NCBI GenBank assembly: GCA_017478725.1
Contig: JAFVDD010000019.1
Coordinates: forward strand, 1 to 38,504
DNA length: 38,504 nt
Direction: 5' to 3'
DNA from: Paludibacteraceae bacterium
Lineage (GTDB): Bacteria > Bacteroidota > Bacteroidia > Bacteroidales > Paludibacteraceae
Each line of letters starts with the position of its first letter. Positions within the stretch are counted from its first letter, which is position 1. Shown one piece after another: positions 23,150 to 30,675 of this stretch. The notes under the pieces were generated by a model. It did not search any database. It was not told where the DNA came from and saw only the letters and a list, made by a program, of their open reading frames with translations. A program made the translations under genes and the position numbers.

Positions 23150-25120
23150 TTATTTTTTATTCGCTGCGCAGATGAAATAGGCGATGAGGACGAGGTATGC
23201 GACGAGGCCGAGGAGAGCGGCATAGCCGGACGAAGCCCATGCGGCGAGGAACCAGTCGGCACCGCAGAACTTAACGATAGCAGAAACAACACCCATCAAC
23301 GCACCGCCGGCGATGAAACCGGAAGCAATCAGTGTACCTTTGTCCTGGCGTGCTTGGGCAGCCTCAGCGGCTTCGCCTTTGCGTTGGCGGCTGACGAGCC
23401 ATGAGATAGCACCGCCGACCAGCAGCGGGGTATTGAGTTGCAAGGGGATGAACATACCCAATGCGAACGGCAGAACGGGAACGCCGAGCAGCGCAAGAAT
23501 GAGTGCCAGTACAGCACCGGCGAGATAGAGCATCCACGGTGCGCCCTGGCCGGACATGAGGGGTTCGATGACTGCCGCCATAGCATTGGCCTGCGGCGCT
23601 ACCAAAGCATTCTCGCCCACAAAACCATACGTTTTATTAAGCACAATCATCACACCGCCTACGGTAGCCGCCGAGACGAGTGTGCCGAGGAATTTCCATG
23701 TCTGCTGTTTATAGGGCGACGAGCCTATCCAGTAACCTATCTTGAGATCGGTGATAAAGCCTCCTGCCATACTCAGCGCCGTGCAGACCACGCCGCCTAT
23801 GACCATGGCACCTACCATTCCGCTGGCACCTTTCATGCCTACCGCCACAAACACCACCGAGGCGATGATGAGCGTCATTAGCGTCATGCCCGAGACGGGG
23901 TTAGAACCGACGATAGCAATCGCGTTAGCGGCTACTGTGGTGAAAAGGAAAGCAATGACTACCACTACCAAGAACGCCACCAACGCCTGCCAGAAATTAT
24001 GCAGCACTCCCACCCAGAAGAAGACGAGCGTGCAGACCAGCGCGACAGCGATAGCCAGCAACAGCACTTTCATACTCAGGTCGCGGTCGGTGCGTTCTAT
24101 TTTGCTGGAATCTCCGGATTTACCGGACTTACCGGATAGTTCCTTGCCGGCAAGGCCGACCGCGGATTTGATGACGCCCCATGAGCGGACGATGCCTATG
24201 AGTCCCGCCATAGCGATAGCGCCGATACCTATATTACGGCCATAGGCAGTAAAGAGGACTTGCGGGTCGGCTGTTTCCATACCCGGCATGGCACCTATCA
24301 TCGGCAGCAACACCCACCACACAAAGAACGAACCTGCGCAGATGATAGCCGCATATTTGAGACCGATGATATAACCCAGACCCAGTACAGCCGCCGAAGT
24401 ATTGATAGAGAAAACGAGTTTGGTTTTCGCCGCCAAGGCTTCGCCCCAACCCATCATACGGGTAGATAACTGCTCGGTCCAAAGGCCAAAAGTAGATACC
24501 ACAAAATCATACAAACCACCGATAGCCGCAGCCCACAGGAGCGGTTTGGCGGAGGAAGATTGAGCTGCTTCTTCAGTGGGCTGAGAGCTGACAGCCGATG
24601 GCTCACTACTAATCAGCACTTGGGTGGTGGCGGTAGCTTCGGGGAAAGGATATTCGCCGTGTTTCTCCTTGACAAAATAACGGCGGAAGGGTATCAAAAA
24701 TAATATTCCCAAGCAGCCGCCGAGGAGCGAAGAAAGGAAAATCTGGGTGAAAGTAACCGTCATCTCCGGATATTTCGCCTGCAGGATATAAAGCGCAGGC
24801 AGGGTGAAAATAGCGCCTGCCACAATCACGCCCGAACTGGCGCCTATCGACTGGATCATGACATTCTCGCCGAGTGCGTTCTTGCGTTTGAGGATAGATG
24901 AGAGCGAAACGGCGATGATAGCGATAGGAATAGCGGCTTCGAACACCTGGCCTACTTTGAGACCCAGATAAGCCGCAGCGGCGGAGAAGATAACAGCCAT
25001 CAGCACACCTATCGAAACGCTATAGGGCGTTACTTCCGGGTACTCTTTGTCAGGACGAAGGATGGGTTGGTATTTCTCGCCTTGTTTGAGAGGCCGAGAG
25101 GCATTTTCGGGCAGATTCAT
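23150..25120 (-). CDS. OPT family oligopeptide transporter
   Basis: A 656-aa inner-membrane protein with about 14-16 hydrophobic segments and OPT-family features: SVSIGVLMAVIFSAAAAYL in the first helix, ALGENVMIQSIGASSGVIVAGA, EYPFPEATATTQVL and KIGYWIGSSPYKQQ. The family moves small peptides or metal chelates with protons. Two loops carry short repeat-derived inserts: SSEPSAVSSQPTEEAAQ (from a heptamer array at 24582-24616) and GKSGKSGDSS (from 9-bp repeats near 24110-24140). A terminator follows. It lies 33 bases downstream of the FucI-like gene, with a heptamer array between. The substrate cannot be told from sequence. Confidence 0.93.
   Translation of the reverse strand: MNLPENASRPLKQGEKYQPILRPDKEYPEVTPYSVSIGVLMAVIFSAAAAYLGLKVGQVFEAAIPIAIIAVSLSSILKRKNALGENVMIQSIGASSGVIVAGAIFTLPALYILQAKYPEMTVTFTQIFLSSLLGGCLGILFLIPFRRYFVKEKHGEYPFPEATATTQVLISSEPSAVSSQPTEEAAQSSSAKPLLWAAAIGGLYDFVVSTFGLWTEQLSTRMMGWGEALAAKTKLVFSINTSAAVLGLGYIIGLKYAAIICAGSFFVWWVLLPMIGAMPGMETADPQVLFTAYGRNIGIGAIAMAGLIGIVRSWGVIKSAVGLAGKELSGKSGKSGDSSKIERTDRDLSMKVLLLAIAVALVCTLVFFWVGVLHNFWQALVAFLVVVVIAFLFTTVAANAIAIVGSNPVSGMTLMTLIIASVVFVAVGMKGASGMVGAMVIGGVVCTALSMAGGFITDLKIGYWIGSSPYKQQTWKFLGTLVSAATVGGVMIVLNKTYGFVGENALVAPQANAMAAVIEPLMSGQGAPWMLYLAGAVLALILALLGVPVLPFALGMFIPLQLNTPLLVGGAISWLVSRQRKGEAAEAAQARQDKGTLIASGFIAGGALMGVVSAIVKFCGADWFLAAWASSGYAALLGLVAYLVLIAYFICAANKK
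24582..24616. repeat. 7-bp tandem array in the OPT gene
   Basis: Units TGAGAGC, TGACAGC, CGATGGC, TCACTAC, TAATCAG. It encodes EPSAVSSQ in a cytoplasmic or periplasmic loop. Confidence 0.6.
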
Positions 25121-25126
25121 GAGAGT

Positions 25127-25168
25127 GAATAATTAAAAATGAATAATGAATATTTATGAATTACGAAT
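25127..25168. repeat. 7-bp tandem array between the OPT and FucI-like genes
   Basis: Six units: GAATAAT, TAAAAAT, GAATAAT, GAATATT, TATGAAT, TACGAAT. It runs over the stop codon of the upstream gene. Confidence 0.7.
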
Positions 25169-26272
25169 TGTTGCAGCATGGTGACCGCGGATGAGAACGT
25201 GGTGGTTGGCAATAGGATTGGTGAGGAAATAACGGCTCACTTCAGGTGTTGCTTTTATCCAAACCTGCGTGCGGCAGAGATTGGGTTCGTACTGGCAACG
25301 TTCCAATGTAACATCCTCGGCTAAGAGGCGCGAAAGATCGCCGCTCAGTTTGACGAGCGTATAATCTCCCAGCGGCAGATCGCCATGGATAGCCACGCCT
25401 ATACCTGACTCGAAATGGGTAGTATATTCGTGCTTCTCGGTCATGCGGAGCGGGAGCGTACAATGGGCGAAAAGCATTTGTCCGTCCGGCTGAATACGCG
25501 CCGGATTGACTTGGAAGCAAGGCTCGTTGGTCAGCCGTTGGCAAAGCATCATCGTCAGGAGCGTCGGAATATCTCCCTCGCAGGCAGCAGGAATACCTTC
25601 GTCATTAAGTTTGGACAGAGCTATACAGCCGGTATTTTTGACCGTAGTGAGCAGATCGAAGCAACGAAGCGTAACGCCCTGAAGATTAAATTCGGCGATT
25701 AGTTCTTTCAGACGATTGTATATAGCCTCGGCGCCTTTCATGTCCGGATCTACTATGCCTAATGAGGTGACACGCTCGATGGGGATATCAATGAGCAGGA
25801 TATTCATTTTCTCCAGCACTTGCCGGTAATCGGTTTTGGAGGCAATAAGCCAATCGGACGGTTGACCGATTACGCCGAGACGAAGAGGCTGGGGATTTAC
25901 ACCCGATTTACCTCCGATATTCATCCGATATTCATCCGATTTGCCCCCGATAAAACCCCGATAATCATCTGAGTCATCCGGAAGAGCCGTATCTTCGGCT
26001 GAAGTCATCACTTTGCCGATACCGTTATGCTGGCGGATATAACTGAGTATTTCCAGAGATGCAGCGAGTGAGTTGCTATGCCCGCTTACCATGAGATAAA
26101 CGGGCTGTTTAAGATCAATCAAACCTTCCTCTACCAGCTGGACGAACTGACTTTCGGTTCCGCCGGTAAGAACAGCCACCACTTGGTGGGATTGGATGAA
26201 TGACTCAGGCAGTTGGAACGGGATTTCCAAGGCCTCTTGGTGCATACTGGATGAGAGAATGTGGAGAATCAT
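25154..26272 (-). CDS. L-fucose/L-arabinose isomerase-like protein, function unknown
   Basis: 372 aa. The pattern VVAVLTGGTESQFVQLVEE, VYLMVSGHSNSLAASLEIL, LRLGVIGQPSDWLI and, at the C-terminus, NPIANHHVLIRGHH resembles the fucose/arabinose isomerase fold family. It is much shorter than FucI (about 590 aa), and I cannot confirm the metal ligands, so catalysis on a sugar is only possible. A low-complexity segment (YRGFIGGKSDEYRMNIGGKS) is encoded by the 11-bp array at 25903-25968. The gene lies between GtrA and OPT genes on the same strand with gaps of 12 and 33 bases. Confidence 0.65.
   Translation of the reverse strand: MILHILSSSMHQEALEIPFQLPESFIQSHQVVAVLTGGTESQFVQLVEEGLIDLKQPVYLMVSGHSNSLAASLEILSYIRQHNGIGKVMTSAEDTALPDDSDDYRGFIGGKSDEYRMNIGGKSGVNPQPLRLGVIGQPSDWLIASKTDYRQVLEKMNILLIDIPIERVTSLGIVDPDMKGAEAIYNRLKELIAEFNLQGVTLRCFDLLTTVKNTGCIALSKLNDEGIPAACEGDIPTLLTMMLCQRLTNEPCFQVNPARIQPDGQMLFAHCTLPLRMTEKHEYTTHFESGIGVAIHGDLPLGDYTLVKLSGDLSRLLAEDVTLERCQYEPNLCRTQVWIKATPEVSRYFLTNPIANHHVLIRGHHAATIRNS
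25903..25968. repeat. 11-bp tandem array (six units, CCGATATTCAT) inside the FucI-like gene
   Basis: Six consecutive 11-base units, each starting CCGAT (starts at 25903, 25914, 25925, 25936, 25947, 25958). Three units make 33 bases, giving an 11-residue protein repeat (YRxxIGGKS). Confidence 0.88.
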
Positions 26273-26284
26273 AGTATTGGGTAT

Positions 26285-26797
26285 TTAGTCGTTAGTCGTT
26301 TTAAACGAATAGTATTTCTGGCCGAAATAGGAGACAGCAACGGTGATAAGGGTGATAAACATCTTGCTGGGCGTCGGATACCAGCCTAAAGTTTCCACAC
26401 ACAGTTTGAGGCCAAAATAGTTGATTGCCAGATTAACAGCCACGACTGTTATATATCGAATCAGCTGGCGTGCACCATGCAGGTTTGAACTGGTGAAAGT
26501 GACGTATTTTTGCAGCCAGAAACCTGTGAGGAGTGTTATCGGAAACACAATACACAGCGTGGCAATATGGGGAGTGAGGCAAAAGCCTACCCCTTTCCCC
26601 TCCCTAAAGGGAAGGGTAATATATACCAAATCATGACCGATGACGAAATTATAGACAAGGAAATAGAGCACCCAGTCAAGCACCATGTTTCCTCCTCCGC
26701 AGGCTGCATAACGGAACAGCTGCGGTGAGAAGATCTTGCGAAACGGAGGATAGAAAAAATCAATTATTTTTGTTATTATTTGTGCCAATTTACGCAT
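26285..26797 (-). CDS. GtrA family membrane protein
   Basis: A 170-aa protein with four hydrophobic helices. The family pattern is clear: FRYAACGGGNMVLDWVLYFLV at the start, then TLCIVFPITLLTGFWLQKYVTF, and FGLKLC with SYFGQKYYSF at the end. GtrA proteins are thought to help flip undecaprenyl-linked sugars or other polyisoprenyl glycans. The loop after helix 2 contains an extra segment, LPFREGKGVGFCLTPH, encoded by a purine/pyrimidine-skewed stretch (about 26575-26620), which looks like an inserted repeat. The stop codon lies in a short TTAGTCG repeat (26285-26298). Promoter at 26860-26891. Confidence 0.9.
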   Translation of the reverse strand: MRKLAQIITKIIDFFYPPFRKIFSPQLFRYAACGGGNMVLDWVLYFLVYNFVIGHDLVYITLPFREGKGVGFCLTPHIATLCIVFPITLLTGFWLQKYVTFTSSNLHGARQLIRYITVVAVNLAINYFGLKLCVETLGWYPTPSKMFITLITVAVSYFGQKYYSFKTTND

Positions 26798-26811
26798 TTT
26801 TTCTTATTTTA

Positions 26812-26843
26812 TTTGGTAAATTCAAAAAAAAGTCTTAACTTTG
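26812..26843 (+). promoter_or_regulatory. Promoter for rsmA
   Basis: TTTG (26812-26815), 20 bases, TAACTTTG (26836-26843). The predicted start near 26850 faces the GtrA promoter's start near 26853. Confidence 0.7.
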
Positions 26844-26859
26844 CAGCCAAATTTGCGTG

Positions 26860-26891
26860 CAAAGGTACAAAATATTTGCGACATACGCAAA
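26860..26891 (-). promoter_or_regulatory. Promoter for the GtrA gene
   Basis: TTTG (26891-26888), 20 bases, TACCTTTG (26867-26860), with the extended element TTTGCGTATGTC. An 8-bp inverted repeat (ATTTGCGT 26851-26858, ACGCAAAT 26885-26892) brackets it. Confidence 0.75.
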
Positions 26892-26938
26892 TTTATTAAC
26901 TAAATTTACCAATTCTATGGACGATTATCACCCTGCTA

Positions 26939-27739
26939 ATGCAACAAGTACATGCCAAAAAATTTTTGGGGCAGCACTTCTTGACGGACTTGACAGTCGC
27001 CCGGAAGATTGCTGAAACCCTTACCTCCGGCCGAACCATTGAGATCGGGCCGGGAATGGGCGTTCTTACCCAGTTTCTCCTACAGAACAAAGATATCCGA
27101 CTCACGGCGATAGAGATTGACCGTGAGAGTGTGGCGTATCTGAGAGAGTGGTATCCGGAACTGGATCTTATCGAAGGAGATTTTCTGAAACTGGATTTGA
27201 ATACGATTATTCCCGAAGGCGAATTCAACGTCATCGGCAATTATCCGTATAATATCAGCAGCCAGATTTTTTTCAAAGTACTGGAATACAAAGACCGCAT
27301 ACCTGTTTGCTCGGGTATGATCCAGAAAGAGGTAGCCGAACGCATTGCTTCCAAGCCGGGCAAGAAAGCGTACGGTATTCTCTCCGTTCTCTTGCAAGCC
27401 TATTATGATATAGAATATTTATTTACGGTCGATGAATATGTATTCAATCCGCCGCCTAAAGTCAAGTCGGCTGTTATCCGCATGACGCGAAACAAACGAC
27501 GACGGTTAGATTGCGACGAAGCACTCTTCAAAACAGTAGTAAAGACAGCTTTTAACCAGCGGCGAAAACAGATGCGCAATTCATTAAAAAGCCTTCAGCC
27601 ATCAGAAGTCAGTTTTGAGCCTTCAGAACGATTAGAATACTTTTTAACCCGAAGACCGGAACAATTAAGCGTAGAAGAATTTATTGAACTAACCAATTTA
27701 ATTGAACAAAGCCATGTCGGAAATCAAAATATTCTATAA
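26939..27739 (+). CDS. rsmA: 16S rRNA (adenine1518-N6/adenine1519-N6)-dimethyltransferase
   Basis: A 266-aa SAM-dependent enzyme (KsgA) that dimethylates two adenines near the 3' end of 16S rRNA in small-subunit maturation. It has KKFLGQHFL at residues 7-15, SAM motif I IEIGPGMGVLT at 34-44, the acidic IEID of motif II, GDFLKLD, and the catalytic NYPY at 101-104. Length is normal. Near the C-terminus a heptamer array (27591-27625) encodes LQPSEVSFEPS, a linker-like stretch. The gene overlaps the start of the corA-like gene by 26 bases. Confidence 0.97.
   Translation: MQQVHAKKFLGQHFLTDLTVARKIAETLTSGRTIEIGPGMGVLTQFLLQNKDIRLTAIEIDRESVAYLREWYPELDLIEGDFLKLDLNTIIPEGEFNVIGNYPYNISSQIFFKVLEYKDRIPVCSGMIQKEVAERIASKPGKKAYGILSVLLQAYYDIEYLFTVDEYVFNPPPKVKSAVIRMTRNKRRRLDCDEALFKTVVKTAFNQRRKQMRNSLKSLQPSEVSFEPSERLEYFLTRRPEQLSVEEFIELTNLIEQSHVGNQNIL
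27591..27625. repeat. 7-bp tandem array in rsmA
   Basis: Units GCCTTCA, GCCATCA, GAAGTCA, GTTTTGA, GCCTTCA. It encodes LQPSEVSFEPS. Confidence 0.65.
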
Positions 27740-28664
27740 AGACAAGGAGAAAATCAAGGTAGCCCGCTCTATCTCCGCTCTCAAAGAACTGGACAAGAAA
27801 GATATTATCTGGATTGATCTTTTGGATGTGAGCGACAAGACGGAGGATACATTGGAAGGATTCCTGAAAATAGAGATTCAGGAAGACGAGGAGATGGAAG
27901 AGATCGAGCTCTCCAGCCGTTATATCCAGACAGATGATTCTATCGTAGCCAACAGTAACTTTCTCAAATCCGATTTTGAGATGGAGCCTGTCAACTTCAT
28001 TGTTAAAAACTCCATCCTTGTTTCCATCCGAGATGTGGAACTGGAGAGTTTCAACGAGACGGTGAAGAAGATGTTTGTCAATACCCGTAATTTCCCGAGC
28101 GGCTATCATGTGCTGGTAGCTTTGCTGGAGACTCGTGTGGAGAAAGACGCTGACCTTATAGAGGACACCACGGATATGATTACCGAACTGTCGCAACAGA
28201 TCAATGCGAACAGCGAGCACGTGGATGAAGATTTGCTGGTACAAATCAAGGATATGCAAGAAAAAGTGACTATTATCCGTCAAAACCTCATGGATAAACA
28301 ACGCGTAATCAGCAACCTTATCAAATGCGATTTCTTCCCTGAAGAACTGAGTGCTCGTTTGACGATGATTATAAAAGATATCAACTCTCTGTTCGATTAT
28401 GTCAAGTTCGGTTTTGACCGTCTTGACTACCTGCAGGATACATTCCTTGGTTTGGTAAACATCGAGCAGAACAAGATTATCAAGATTTTTACCGTTATTA
28501 ATATCATTTTCCTGCCTCCTACACTCATCGGCAGCCTCTATGGTATGAACTTTGATTTTATGCCGGAGTTGCATTGGCAATTCGGTTATCTATGGGCTAT
28601 CGGATTAATGCTGCTGTCAGTGGTACTTATTCTTCTGATTTTCAAACTGAAAAAATGGTTATAA
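27714..28664 (+). CDS. corA: CorA family divalent-cation (Mg2+) transporter
   Basis: 316 aa. A long acidic cytoplasmic domain with extended helices (EDEEMEEIELSSRY, then a coiled stretch around residues 130-230) leads to two C-terminal membrane helices, with the family signature YGMNF between them at the pore mouth. CorA forms a pentameric channel for Mg2+ or related ions. I use the ATG at 27714; an upstream TTG at 27702 is the only alternative. The 26-base overlap with rsmA suggests translational coupling. Ion choice cannot be fixed from sequence. Confidence 0.92.
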   Translation: MSEIKIFYKDKEKIKVARSISALKELDKKDIIWIDLLDVSDKTEDTLEGFLKIEIQEDEEMEEIELSSRYIQTDDSIVANSNFLKSDFEMEPVNFIVKNSILVSIRDVELESFNETVKKMFVNTRNFPSGYHVLVALLETRVEKDADLIEDTTDMITELSQQINANSEHVDEDLLVQIKDMQEKVTIIRQNLMDKQRVISNLIKCDFFPEELSARLTMIIKDINSLFDYVKFGFDRLDYLQDTFLGLVNIEQNKIIKIFTVINIIFLPPTLIGSLYGMNFDFMPELHWQFGYLWAIGLMLLSVVLILLIFKLKKWL

Positions 28665-28858
28665 ACATATTGTTGACAACTTGTGTGCTACACAGTTTAA
28701 AACATGTTCCACATTGCATTTGTCAAATTTATTAACCTTACAACTAAAAATATTAAATGCCGTAATCCGTTGAAATCGAACAAACTTGCGGGTTTATCAA
28801 CAGTTTCAACATACTAATATATCCAAAAGATTTTTAAATTTAATAAGATATTTTTTAT

Positions 28859-29815
28859 ATGAGTTTAGAGGAGCAGGATAAGATTTTAGATTTAAGATTT
28901 AAAATTTTAGAATTGAAGAAGCAGAAGAATGCTGTCATCTTTGCGCATTATTACACCCGTCCTGAGATACAAGACATAGCCGATTTTATCGGTGACAGTT
29001 TGGCATTAGCCCAACAGGCAACGCGCGTGCAGGCGGATATATTAGTAATGTGCGGTGTGCACTTTATGGGTGAGACCATGAAGATTCTTTGCCCTGACAA
29101 AAAAGTGCTCATTCCGGATATGAATGCCGGTTGTTCACTGGCAGACAGTTGCAGGGCTGAAGATCTGGCGGCATTCAAAGCGCAACATCCGGATCATATG
29201 GTAGTGAGTTACGTGAATACATCCGCTGATGTCAAAGCGCTGACGGATGTAGTGGTAACCAGTTCCAACGCCAAGAAGATAGTGGATCAACTGCCTAAAG
29301 ACGCCAAGATTATTTTCGGTCCGGATTATAACCTCGGCTCTTATATAAATTCCGTTACCGGAAGGGATATGCTGCTTTGGAACGGCGCTTGCCATGTACA
29401 CAGCCGTTTTTCGCTGGAGGCGTTGCTGCAACTCAAAAAAGAGAATCCGGGCGTAGAGGTATTGGCTCATCCTGAATGCAAGGCGCCTATTTTGGCTCAT
29501 AGCGACGTGATTGGTTCTACCAAGGCATTGCTTGAGCATACTATTCAATCGTCCGCCAAACGCTTTATAATAGCTACTGAGAGTGGAATTCTGCATGAGA
29601 TGCAGAAGGCTTGTCCGGACAAAGAGTTTATACCCGTTCCGCCCGAAGTGACGGAAGGTATAGGATGCAGCTGCAACGAGTGCGAGTATATGCGCATGAA
29701 TACCTTGGAGAAAGTGTATGCGTGTCTGCGTGACGAGCAGCCGGAGATTAAGGTAAAGAAAGAGACAGCCGAAAAAGCCGTCTCCTCTATCCAACGTATG
29801 TTGCAGATGAGTTAA
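28859..29815 (+). CDS. nadA: Quinolinate synthase
   Basis: A 318-aa iron-sulphur enzyme that condenses iminoaspartate with DHAP in de novo NAD synthesis. It has HYYTRPEIQDIADFIGDS, the first cluster Cys at 65 (MCGVHFMGE), the second at 178 (GACHVH) and the third within CSCNECEYM (270-278), plus HPEC at 204-207. Length is standard. The N-terminal helix (KILDLRFKILELKK) is encoded by a heptamer array at 28881-28915. No consensus promoter is visible in the 194 bases before it. nadB and nadC are not in this window. It converges on the DUF4491 gene with a 3-base gap and no terminator. Confidence 0.97.
   Translation: MSLEEQDKILDLRFKILELKKQKNAVIFAHYYTRPEIQDIADFIGDSLALAQQATRVQADILVMCGVHFMGETMKILCPDKKVLIPDMNAGCSLADSCRAEDLAAFKAQHPDHMVVSYVNTSADVKALTDVVVTSSNAKKIVDQLPKDAKIIFGPDYNLGSYINSVTGRDMLLWNGACHVHSRFSLEALLQLKKENPGVEVLAHPECKAPILAHSDVIGSTKALLEHTIQSSAKRFIIATESGILHEMQKACPDKEFIPVPPEVTEGIGCSCNECEYMRMNTLEKVYACLRDEQPEIKVKKETAEKAVSSIQRMLQMS
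28881..28915. repeat. 7-bp tandem array at the start of nadA
   Basis: Units AGATTTT, AGATTTA, AGATTTA, AAATTTT, AGAATTG. Three units give a seven-residue repeat (KILDLRF, KILELKK). Confidence 0.75.
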
Positions 29816-29818
29816 AAC

Positions 29819-30190
29819 TCATTTACCCATTTTTTCTTTCAGATGCTTATGGCTGGGACCTTCCTTAAGGATGTCTCCCAGTTCTTGGCGTCTGCGCTCG
29901 TAGTACTCATGCCGTTTCGGGTTCTCGGGAAACCACCCGCGCAGCACACGCATCTCCTGCTGCATCACTTCGTGAATACCCCAGAAGCACGAGAAAGCAA
30001 AGGCGGCTATAATAGTCGAAAGTATATAATTATCCACCAACAGCGAAACAACGGTGCATATAACTCCCGGAATAAAAAATCCCCACCAGCCTTTGCGGCC
30101 GAAATAATACTCCAGTTTGATGGTAATAGGATGGCAGATGCCAATACTTAGAAAGACAGCTGCTCCGATAATAATTCCTGTGAAATTCAT
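29819..30190 (-). CDS. DUF4491 family membrane protein
   Basis: A 123-aa protein with three hydrophobic helices (NFTGIIIGAAVFLSIGICH, WGFFIPGVICTVVSLLVDN, and the TIIAAFAFSCFWGIHEV segment) and a charged C-terminal tail (MRVLRGWFPENPKRHEYYERR). The WGIHEVxxQ...RGWFPxNPKR pattern is what I know as DUF4491, of unknown function. It is the last gene of an apparent operon with a TonB receptor and a calycin-like lipoprotein, 18 bases downstream of the latter. Confidence 0.75.
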   Translation of the reverse strand: MNFTGIIIGAAVFLSIGICHPITIKLEYYFGRKGWWGFFIPGVICTVVSLLVDNYILSTIIAAFAFSCFWGIHEVMQQEMRVLRGWFPENPKRHEYYERRRQELGDILKEGPSHKHLKEKMGK

Positions 30191-30208
30191 ATAGCAAATA
30201 GTATTAGT

Positions 30209-30661
30209 TTATTTCTTATCAGTGCGTTTGCCGTGATAGACGCTTGGCGTAGTGCCATAGTAGTTGCTCAGTATAATAGAATCGGCTGTTATTTTTCCCT
30301 CCAGATTACGGATGATATATTTCTCATACGGTTTGCCTCCGGCAGTAGGTACTATACTGTCACCATAGAAACGGATTTCGTTTCCACTGATGGCGTACCC
30401 TACTCCGCTAACCAGCATATCTATGGTAACCGGCATAGCTGCGGCGAACTTGACGTCAAACATATACAGATCCATGGTAGCATCGTTTTTCTCTACCAGT
30501 TTGACACGCAGATTGTCTTTGGTAAATCCCGAACTGGTGATAGTGAGCAAGCCGTACGCCTCATAATCCTGTTCGTTTTCCTTAACAGGTTCTTCCGGCG
30601 TAATGATATGGCACGACGCCAGTACAAAAGTACAAAATAAAAATAAAAGATTTTTTCTCAT
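30209..30661 (-). CDS. Small lipoprotein, possibly calycin-like beta-barrel
   Basis: 150 aa with a lipoprotein signal ending LASC (lipid Cys17) and a short acidic linker. The body is beta-rich (LTITSSGF, NLRVKLVEKN, DLYMFDVKFAAAMPVTIDM, YIIRNLEGKI, DSIILSNYYG). I associate this layout with calycin/lipocalin-like Bacteroides lipoproteins, but the assignment is weak. It lies 14 bases after the TonB receptor gene, so it may help capture that receptor's ligand. Confidence 0.6.
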   Translation of the reverse strand: MRKNLLFLFCTFVLASCHIITPEEPVKENEQDYEAYGLLTITSSGFTKDNLRVKLVEKNDATMDLYMFDVKFAAAMPVTIDMLVSGVGYAISGNEIRFYGDSIVPTAGGKPYEKYIIRNLEGKITADSIILSNYYGTTPSVYHGKRTDKK

Positions 30662-30675
30662 AACTATAATAGATT

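Noticed and set aside
28665-28858. DnaA-box-like sites and an AT-rich stretch (possible replication origin)
   Set aside because: Only one close match (TTATCAACA) and a few poor ones; no dnaA, gidA or other origin gene nearby and no replichore-like gene orientation change. I see nothing else definite in this spacer.
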